This document shows, piece by piece, positions 20,671 to 27,017 of a DNA stretch of 27,017 nucleotides. Location: assembly GCA_025769875.1 (NCBI GenBank), contig JAGFNK010000662.1:1-27017 (forward strand), in the 5' to 3' direction. The position numbers were made by a program, and so were the translations under genes. Numbering within the stretch: the stretch's first letter is position 1; the number at the start of each line of letters is the position of its first letter. This DNA is from Russula earlei. Lineage: Eukaryota; Basidiomycota; Agaricomycetes; Russulales; Russulaceae. The notes under the pieces are model-generated. The model saw nothing but the letters and a program-made list of their open reading frames with translations. It was not told the origin of the DNA and did not search any database.

Positions 20671-20877
20671 CGCATATAAGTTGGGGTGGATGGGGGTCTT
20701 TCGTTTTTCGTTATTAGCCGCCGACACCATCCCTCCCACCGTTTACTTTCACCCCCGTCGACGACGTTTCCGTCTTTTGACATACACACCAGGTCGAGAC
20801 ATTTCAAATCCGCTGGTCGACGCTAACCACCACTCACCTGTGCTTTCATCTGACAACGCTCGCCTCTTCCTTTCAAT
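20671..20877 (+). promoter_or_regulatory. Putative core promoter and leader of the Pro/Ser-rich gene
   Basis: A TATA-like CGCATATAAG lies at 20671-20680, about 200 bp before the ATG, followed by a pyrimidine-rich leader (20715-20790). The assignment rests on position and motif only. Confidence 0.35.
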
Positions 20878-22000
20878 ATGTATGACATTCAAACGCTCTT
20901 CTCTGTCCCCGACAGTTTCCGCTCCAAAGCCATCGTCACAACGTTGCGAGCGTTCGGCGACAAAACGAACGCGGTGTCTCCGAGGCCGTTTGCGGGTAAA
21001 CCTACGAAGGTTAACCCCAGCCCTCCGCCGCGCTTTGCGTCCCGAAAGGCCTCGGCAACCGTTGCCCTGACAAGTACCACGGCACTGCGCACATGGAAGC
21101 CACTTCTGTCGATGCCCCCGGACTCTTCGCGAGAGGAAAATGTCATTCCATTCCCTACCGCTTCTGTCGGAGAACAACAATCCCCGCATCACCAGCCACC
21201 AGTACACAAACGCCCCTTGCCCGTCGAGGCTCGCCGTAGGCGAAGCGGCGCCCTTGTTCCGCCTTCGGTGCGAGCAAGCTCTACCATTGTTGCACGCCCT
21301 GTTGCCAAACGGCCAAGAAAGAGCAAACGCGTACTTGCTGATCTTCAGTTCATGGCCTCTGTGCGCCGCAGTATCATCGCTTTGCATGAGGAGACTCAGA
21401 GCAGACGAATTGAGAATGTGGATACGGATATTATTGCTATGGATGTAGAGGTTGGTTCTGGTTCTGGGGATGTCGTGATGACCAGGGTCGGGGAGGAGCT
21501 GTACGGCTTGGACCAGCAGCTTGTGGAGCGCCTGGCTCAGCGTCTTCGCATGGGTGGCTTTAATTCCGCTTCAATGGATACAAGCGCCATGATGGAGACC
21601 GACCAACGACTGCAATCCCATTTACCCCAAGAGGGTACTCGTGCTCCTCCACCATCTCCGGAGATGGAACCGGGCGTATACGCCATGGACGTAACCTCCG
21701 ACCCGCTGCCGGCCAGCCTCATGTCATCACCTTGGTCACGTCGTTTCCCACCAAAGCCCACAATGCCGCCACCCCAGAACCCCCCCCCTACGCAATTCGC
21801 CACCTCTGACTTCCCCACCGGGTCTTGTCTCACCACGCGTCCAGTCCGAGATACCTCCAGAGAAGCGCGTGTATACAATGCAGCAACTGGTTGCCACCCA
21901 CATAATGCGGCTTCACGAGCGTGGGGCTCCCAGGGTGCCTAGCTTTCATTTCCGAGCTTCCCGCACGTGCAGCCCACTCTACGAGTCCGTCGTGCGGTGA
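20878..22000 (+). CDS. Pro/Ser-rich uncharacterised protein, one frameshift
   Basis: No function is recognised. ATG at 20878 (MYDIQTLFSVPDSFRSK) opens a long frame with a basic patch (VAKRPRKSKR), a possible helix (QFMASVRRSIIALHEETQSRR) and another (GLDQQLVERLAQRLRMGG), then Pro/Ser/Met-rich sequence with several short MDV/MEP repeats. At the nine-C run near 21780-21788 the frame must slip by one base. The continuation reads VQSEIPPEKRVY, then MQQLVATHIMRLHERGAPR and a basic Ser-rich end before TGA at 21998-22000. Without the slip the protein would be 354 residues with an unrelated tail. The M-x-QLVA-x2-IM block followed by basic/Ser-Pro sequence also ends the gene at 81-2617, suggesting one lineage-specific, probably disordered and nuclear, protein family. 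That localisation is inference. Confidence 0.5.
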
Positions 22001-22706
22001 CTGACTTGCCCGTATATCTTCCTCGTCTGTACACTTTTCGTGCCCTAATTGCGTTTCGTCACTTGAACCATTCATAGCATTCCCACATAGCATTCATGCA
22101 TCACACTCTTACCTGTATCATTATCACTATCCAATGTCGTTCCTTATCCCCAATACCCTCCAAGGCTTCTGGTCCTTAATACATGCCTCATTTATGTCGG
22201 ATGTGCCGTCGTCAATGTGAGGTGATAGACACACATCTGTAGTTCGACAACGTCGGAAACGTGTGCAGGCATGGACCGCACGATGGGTATGACTTGAGAC
22301 GGGAAGAATGCAGGTTGCGAAATATGTCCGTATGGCCCCCGACTGCACAAGAGAATCATGAGGTCAAAGTGTTTCCTTGCGCAATAATCATATGCATCGT
22401 ACCACTACTGCTGAAGTACAGCTCCCAGCCCTGACCCGAGTCAGCTGTAGGTTAACCTCCGAGTCGAACCCTTTGACAACGGTGGGGCGAAACTGTTACT
22501 TAACTAGGGCCCTCGCCCTCGATATGGGTGGGGGGCTAGCGTGATGGCAAGTCAAATGAAAACCAGGCCGAGATAGTGTTGCGAGCTGAAAGTCGATTCA
22601 CGCTTCAAGTGTTGAGGGGCGCCAAGGATCAGGGCATGGCATGGAATGGAAACGAAAACCGTGTAACGGTCTGCGCGGCCGCATTGGCCGTGTCGAACCG
22701 TCTCCC
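22001..22706. other. Intergenic before the A34.5-like gene
   Basis: No gene is supported. Short open frames only. The right part should carry the promoter of the next gene; no clear TATA box is visible. Confidence 0.4.
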
Positions 22707-23773
22707 ATGATGGCAATGGCAGAGTCAACAGCGCCCGGTCCCATTGCATCGAGCTCCAGCTACAAACCCCGAAAGTCATCAAAGAAGCACAAGGAAAGGT
22801 ACCCAGCAGATCGAAGCGGTGTCCCCCGACGCCGACGCCGACGCCCGACGCCGCCCTGACGCATCTGTCAAAGCACAACGATGCTGGCGCGGGCGCGGGC
22901 GCCCTCGACCCGACCGCCCTCGCGTCCACATCCACGGTCCCGGCGGGCAACTACGACGTTGAATTCGGCGACTTTGACTACGACGCGGTGAGGGCTGATG
23001 ATGACGGCGTCGAGCTCTGGCTGGTCCGGGCTCCGAATGCGGTTGCGTCTGCTTTTCCTCTCCACATAACCCCCCCCCCCCCGGTGTGCGAGCGTGCGAG
23101 TTGTTTCTTCTCCGTTCTTTGTTATATATATGTGTGGTGCATGCGTTATTATAGGTGAAGGCGAGGAGTCTTCAACGCGTCGAATCTCGTCCCGAATGTC
23201 GGGGCTCGTGGGCGATCTGCACCGGAAAAGCACGGCGTATGACCTGTGGGCGCTCGAGCCCGTCGTAAGCGGCGGCACACACGCGAGCAGGGATGAGAGT
23301 GAGAGTGGGGATCAAGACGTCCCGGGGAAGGAACGGCAGCGACGCTCGTCGCCGTCGGTGCGGAAGAGCTCAGAAATCTCTCCGTGCTCCTGCCGTGCAA
23401 GAGAAGGGAGGGGAAACTGTATCTCGGTATGTGCGCCTCGAATCGCACGTTATGGGCTCAACAGTTTCGCATTGATTGTCCTTCCAGCTCGAAAACCTGT
23501 AACCCGTCACCTTGTGGTCGCCACGCGCCCCGCAAGGCCCACAAAGCCAGACACAGGCTCGGGTGCAACCGCCTATCAAAACCCCAAAAGGGAGGCGTAC
23601 CCCTGAGGAAGTGCTGACACACCGCTTTCACCCTTATGGCGACCTTGGAGATCTGCCCCCTAAAGACCACGTAAACGTCGAGATGGCGGGGGTCAGTACG
23701 AAAGAGAAAAGGACAAAGCGAAAGGGCGGTGAGACTGTCGCAGAAAAAGAAAAAGGCGCGATTAGATGTTTAG
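22707..23773 (+). CDS. RPA34: RNA polymerase I subunit A34.5-like, frame-broken
   Basis: A34.5 forms a heterodimer with A49 on RNA polymerase I and acts in rRNA gene transcription in the nucleolus. The order of motifs fits that family: a Ser/Lys-rich start (SSSYKPRKSSKKHKE), LTHLSKHNDAGAGAGALDP, YDVEFGDFDYDAV, DDGVELWLVRAPNAV, an intron, GDLHRKSTAYDLWALE, EELRNLSVLLPCKRREGKLY, a second intron (23427-23487), RKPVTRHLVVATRP, EEVLTHRFHPYGD, and a Lys-rich end (KKKKARLDV) with TAG at 23771-23773. Intron 1 is about 23042-23154 and contains a 13-C run and a TA repeat. Coding frame changes without splice sites near 22830-22860, 23190-23205, 23320-23332, 23603 (C run) and 23735-23745, so no single frame gives the protein. 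Conserved blocks between breaks argue for indel errors, though a recent pseudogene is possible. The start is approximate: several ATGs lie at 22707-22716. Confidence 0.68.
23042..23154 (+). other. Intron 1 of the A34.5-like gene
   Basis: The donor is GTTGCG and the acceptor TTATTATAG. It is about 113 nt, long for this window, and includes a run of 13 C and a TATATATA tract. Splicing joins RAPNA to VKARSLQRVE. The weak donor leaves the exact 5' border open. Confidence 0.5.
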
Positions 23774-23877
23774 TAGCGGTAACCTGGCACGCGGACATGT
23801 TCTCTCATAAAATGATATTATATAGGATGAATGCGTGATGTGTGTAAGTCTGAATCTACAATGCTGCGAGTCAAGCA

Positions 23878-25784
23878 TTATGCTGCCAAGTGGGTACGGA
23901 CATGAAGACCAAACAAGGATGCTAGCTCGAAAGACGAGACGAGTAAGAGCTGTCCTAGCAGGTCCATAATAGCCGAATGTATTGGCATCGCGTACATGTC
24001 TGGGTCATACCCATGTCTCGACAGGTGGTTGTAATGATATATGCAACGACCAAGGACAGAATGATCTGAAAAGCATCAGAGACAACTAGCGGCGATTAAC
24101 ATAAACTTACAGCGATACAGAGGAAGAACAAAGCGAGCATGGATGAATGCGAATGACGTGGCGAGCCAGGCGGATAGTCGCAGGACAAGGAAATAGATCA
24201 GCCCAACAGGCATGGCGACTAACAACAGTACGAGCATGACAACATGCGGACTAGGTTCACGGCGTGCATGGCTGCTCCGAGGGATGAAGACCCCTGCGGA
24301 ATCGGCTCGTGGGTCATCGTGGATGGCTGACGCAGCCACATGCCAAGAAGTCGACGGCGGGATACGAAAATTGAGCCAGTGCCGCCGGGAATGCCTACAA
24401 GCAATAAAAAAGTCAGAATATAGCAGTACGCATTACGCGACGTACGCACCGCCAAAGGCGACAGCAAGCAGAGCATAGCCAACATAGCGGCTCACGAAGA
24501 AGTCGAGCACGATTCCAGACCCGCTCGATCACCATTGCACCAAGTAGGGGTGTCCAGCCTTCCTTGAGGAGTGGCTTGACGTATTCATTCTGCATGACGA
24601 TGTAGGCGCAGACGATGGCCCAGAGGACGACAGCCCCAATGACGAGGAAGGGGCCATGTTGTCAGCGCCAATAACGAGAAGAGTCGACATGGCTCCGATG
24701 AGAGACATGGTGACGAGATCGCCCAGGCAGGAGGCGATCGGCGGTGCGATGTTATCTGTGGAGAGATGTGAATCAACGCGTGGAAGTGGTTGAATTTGGA
24801 CTGCACCAGGATCACGACCCAACCGTCGGCAAATGACGACAAGGAAACACATGAAGGAACCCAGTAGAATTGAGGAGACGCAAGCGGCTGACATGGCCGT
24901 AGACGTGACCACCATGAATCTACATTTTAGAAGGAATAAGGGGCGGAAAATGGCGATCACCAGACACGTACTCGTGGAATCCAGATTTCGGGGCACCAGC
25001 TTGAGGAAGTGTAGGCAGTGGTCTTCTAGGCGAGTGAGCTTGACTTGGAATCCGCAGATATTCACGAAATCGATCTCTTGTGTTTGCCGGAAAAGGTTCT
25101 GGAGATTCCTCGCCCAGCCCGGGAATGATGGTACAGAGAAGGTAGGAGAAACACGCAGCAATGAAAGAGACGACGGCAGCTTGGACTTGGAGGAGGGCAA
25201 GATTGCCTAGGATGAGCGCGTCCCGGACGGACGGGATGTCAAGGTCGCCCATGTTGGATGCAGTTCCGAGACGAGCGGAAAGGTTCATTTCTATATTGCC
25301 TTTAAGATTAAGGATGACGGGTACGATCGCGATCAATTCGTTGACACTGGTCATGGCTTTCCAGTGCTGCCATAGCATAAGAGGAGCACGCAAAGGCTAA
25401 GTAAAGAACATACAGATATTTTAGAAAACAGCTCTCCCGTAAAGAGACTGCTTAATGTGGTGAAAAGGAGTGTTGGGAGTGTCTAGGGAGGGTTCCGGGG
25501 TCGATAACACGAGACTGAGGGGATGACACGCTCACCTCGACCACGATACCGGAGGTCTCTTTCCAGATCGCTAGGAGACTCGAAAATCTCTCTCGTTCCC
25601 AACGGGTCTGCACGCCTTCACCGAGCAGGGCACGCCCCCCACCGTCCGCATCCTCATGATCGTCGTAGTCGTCCTGGGGCGATTGAGGGATGACTCCTGG
25701 ATGTTCATGTCGCAGAGATGGGGGTATTTCGTCTAAAGGGGTCAGCTCCAGTCCGTTTAAAGGGTGCATGGAAGGAGGACCCAT
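23878..25784 (-). CDS. SLC41/MgtE-type Mg2+ transporter, distal half frame-broken
   Basis: This is a predicted divalent-cation (mainly Mg2+) membrane transporter of the SLC41 family, about 530 residues with two MgtE-like membrane domains. The minus-strand exons are 25784-25536, 25482-25414, 25366-24972, 24919-24807, 24755-24450, 24394-24111 and 24065-23878; all introns are 45-55 nt with GT-AG borders. The cytosolic N-terminus is acidic (DDYDDHEDADGGG). Domain 1 includes FTGELFSKISHWKAM, VPVILNLKGNIEMNLSARLG and DALILGNLALLQVQA. Then come MSAACVSSILLGSFMCFLV and RDPDNIAPPIASCLGDLVTM, the family's signature repeats. Domain 2 includes PLLKEGWTPLLGAM, SGSGIVLDFFVSRYVGYALL, GIPGGTGSIFVSR and YDPDMYAMPIHSAIMDLLGQ. 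Exons 1-4 are clean. From exon 5 on, five small indels (near 24654, 24527, 24355, 24145 and 24011) break the frame, and literal translation would stop at about 24529. The gene is convergent with the A34.5-like gene and divergent from the Ada3-like gene. Confidence 0.85.
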
Positions 25785-26049
25785 TTAATCATGGATGGGC
25801 TTGGACGGTGCAACACCTTTTAAGGTAATCAAGCAAGGACATTGACCGTGGGAAATTTGGTCGCGGTGGCGGGCGTAAACCTTGTCCGACACAGCTCGCT
25901 CGTCCCGTTCATCTCTCATCCCTCCAATTCCACTCTCCAGCATCCCGGATAAGCCCGTGATCCTCTCAGAACGCTCATTGGCTCTCTCCGGAACCAAATT
26001 CGTACTCGGTTTCTCAGCCGCTCGGGAACTCGCGAACCCGTTGCATCCA
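25785..26049. promoter_or_regulatory. Shared divergent promoter region
   Basis: About 265 bp separate the start codons of the SLC41 gene (minus) and the Ada3-like gene (plus), so both must initiate here. Pyrimidine-rich stretches (25905-25935) lie upstream of the Ada3 start. I see no clear TATA box. Confidence 0.5.
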
Positions 26050-27017
26050 ATGTCGTCTTCGCTCATTCAGTTCCTGCCTGTGCACCCGTTTCGTTCTCAG
26101 ATAGTCAAAAACGCCCCAGATGCAGTCCCCCAGACAGAAGAACTCGAGGCGCTTCAGGCTGATCTTAATGAACTTCGCCAGCAGATCTTGGAGCGCGCCA
26201 AGAAGGCCGATGATGATCTACGGACTATCGAGGAATCTATGAGGAGACTGAAGGAGAAAGAGAAAGGTAAAGCAAAGGCTGTTGAGAAAATGCGAAGAGA
26301 ATGTGCGTTATAATCCGTATGCATCATGCTGATCTGACCGCATGACCTTTCGGTCCCCCAACGTTACCTCGCGGATTCTCGGCTCCCTCAACTCCTGCTC
26401 CACACCGGTCATCTGCTCATCTGTGCCAACGTTGACAATATTGGCCCTGCATCTGCCTGCTGGAACTCTCCGTTACCACCGTTGTGACTCTTTGCCTTTG
26501 TGGACACTCTCTTCGTGTCCTTGAATCACCCCTGGCCACTTTCATTTGGATCGATTCTTTGTACTCCTTCTCGCGGCGGCACACCTACTTTCTGTCTACA
26601 CGCTGTTTAGTCACCCCACTTCCCGCTGAACCCAACGACGCACGCGGGAGTTCCCATTCCCATTCTGCGGCTCCCACCCGCTTTTCCTCTCAACCAATCG
26701 CGCATCTTCTTCTCGATCGTCATTGGACGCCCGTAAACCGTGAGTTGTGTTTCTTGCACAGTACTGCTTCTACATCTGCCGTAGGCCGCCCGATGACAAG
26801 AAAAAGAAGAAAAAGCGGAAACGCGATGATGATTCTGATGAGGATTTAGGTATCCTCTCTACGTTCTCAAAGTGCTGGGAACTGTTCACCCATGTGCACT
26901 TAGAATCTCATAACGGGAAGGCGCACAAACCGACTCCCCCTCCAACCCAACACCATTCACAACCGCTCATTCCCAAAGCTGCTAAGCCTACTGGTCCTTT
27001 ATCAATCCTCCCCAAAA
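26050..27017 (+). CDS. NGG1: SAGA/ADA adaptor subunit Ada3/Ngg1-like, 5' part
   Basis: Ada3/Ngg1 is a core subunit of the histone acetyltransferase module (Gcn5-Ada2-Ada3) of SAGA and ADA, acting in the nucleus. ATG at 26050 starts SSSLIQFLPVHPFRSQ. Next is a predicted coiled coil, TEELEALQADLNELRQQILE, then the family's KADDDLRTIEESMRRLKEKE and KGKAKAVEKMRRE. A 308-nt intron (26303-26610) is removed to join FTPLPAEPNDARGSS, matching the FTPLP block known after the coiled coil. Exon 2 is 26611-26746. A short intron (about 26747-26784; the GTGAGT just upstream does not keep frame, so the donor is uncertain) leads to a basic/acidic stretch (DDKKKKKKRKR then DDDSDED). A likely 54-nt intron (26850-26903) precedes a Pro-rich linker. 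The C-terminal Ada3 domain lies beyond the window. Assignment rests on the N-terminal motifs only. Confidence 0.72.
26303..26610 (+). other. Long AG-free intron of the Ada3-like gene
   Basis: The intron is 308 nt, against 38-65 nt for most others here. It has a GTGCGT donor and a GCTGTTTAG acceptor. The only AG dinucleotide between donor and acceptor is the acceptor itself. A CTGAC branch candidate lies close to the donor (26334-26338), and a CTACA candidate lies about 15 nt before the acceptor. Confidence 0.65.

Noticed and set aside
20749..21387. 212-codon minus-strand ORF
   Set aside because: It is the antisense shadow of the Pro/Ser-rich gene at 20878-22000; Arg-rich composition is typical of such shadows.
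24662..24740. Extra intron in SLC41 exon 5 (GTTATT to CATGCAG on the minus strand) as an explanation of the first frame break
   Set aside because: It would keep frame but remove a clear membrane helix (GPFLVIGAVVLWAIV). A missing base fits the conserved protein better.
1..27017. tRNA, rRNA or CRISPR features
   Set aside because: I found no convincing tRNA arms or T-loop contexts, no rRNA sequence and no regularly spaced identical repeats. Reading by eye could miss a tRNA with an intron.

Overview
The window reads as nuclear DNA of a filamentous basidiomycete, most likely an agaricomycete. Introns are short (about 38-65 nt) with GT-AG borders. The recognisable genes are eukaryotic: an RNA polymerase I A34.5-type subunit, a SAGA Ada3/Ngg1-type adaptor, an SLC41/MgtE magnesium transporter and two C2H2 zinc-finger proteins. 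The transposable elements (a LINE with a gag-like ORF, and hAT elements) are of fungal type. The species cannot be told from the sequence.

Layout. Positions 1-2.6 kb hold a Ser/Pro-rich protein gene on the plus strand whose reading frame is broken many times. Positions 2.6-5.8 kb are gene-poor. A two-finger C2H2 gene lies on the minus strand at 5.8-6.5 kb, with a doubtful mini-gene diverging from it. From about 7.4 to 16.5 kb lies a nested transposon island. It contains a near-perfect 0.41 kb inverted repeat (7585-7995) and a 1.66 kb gag-only LINE insertion (8353-10017) with a poly(A) tail and an exact 14-bp target duplication. It also contains a hAT-like element (10355-11601) with an exact 8-bp target duplication and a CpG-rich internal segment, an LTR (12347-12779), and a second hAT element (12854-15588) with an exact 8-bp target duplication and a decayed dimerisation domain. 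Stops inside these elements fit CGA-to-TGA change, which suggests a cytosine-methylation or RIP-like decay compartment. Positions 16.5-19.2 kb are again without a supported gene.

From 19.2 kb on, gene density is high. There is a second C2H2 zinc-finger gene (19214-20011), a Pro/Ser-rich protein (20878-22000) whose C-terminus resembles that of the first gene, the A34.5-like gene (22707-23773), the SLC41 gene (minus, 23878-25784), and the 5' half of the Ada3-like gene running off the right edge (26050-27017). A34.5 and SLC41 are convergent. SLC41 and Ada3 are divergent over about 265 bp.

Two cross-cutting points matter to a reader. First, the conserved coding of A34.5 and of the distal half of SLC41 is cut by about ten small frameshifts, several at G/C homopolymers. 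Similar frame jumps occur in the two low-complexity genes and in the LINE ORF. This looks more like consensus indel error than gene death, but the sequence alone cannot decide. Second, the two zinc-finger genes and the two Pro/Ser-rich genes lie on either side of the transposon island, so each family has one member per flank.
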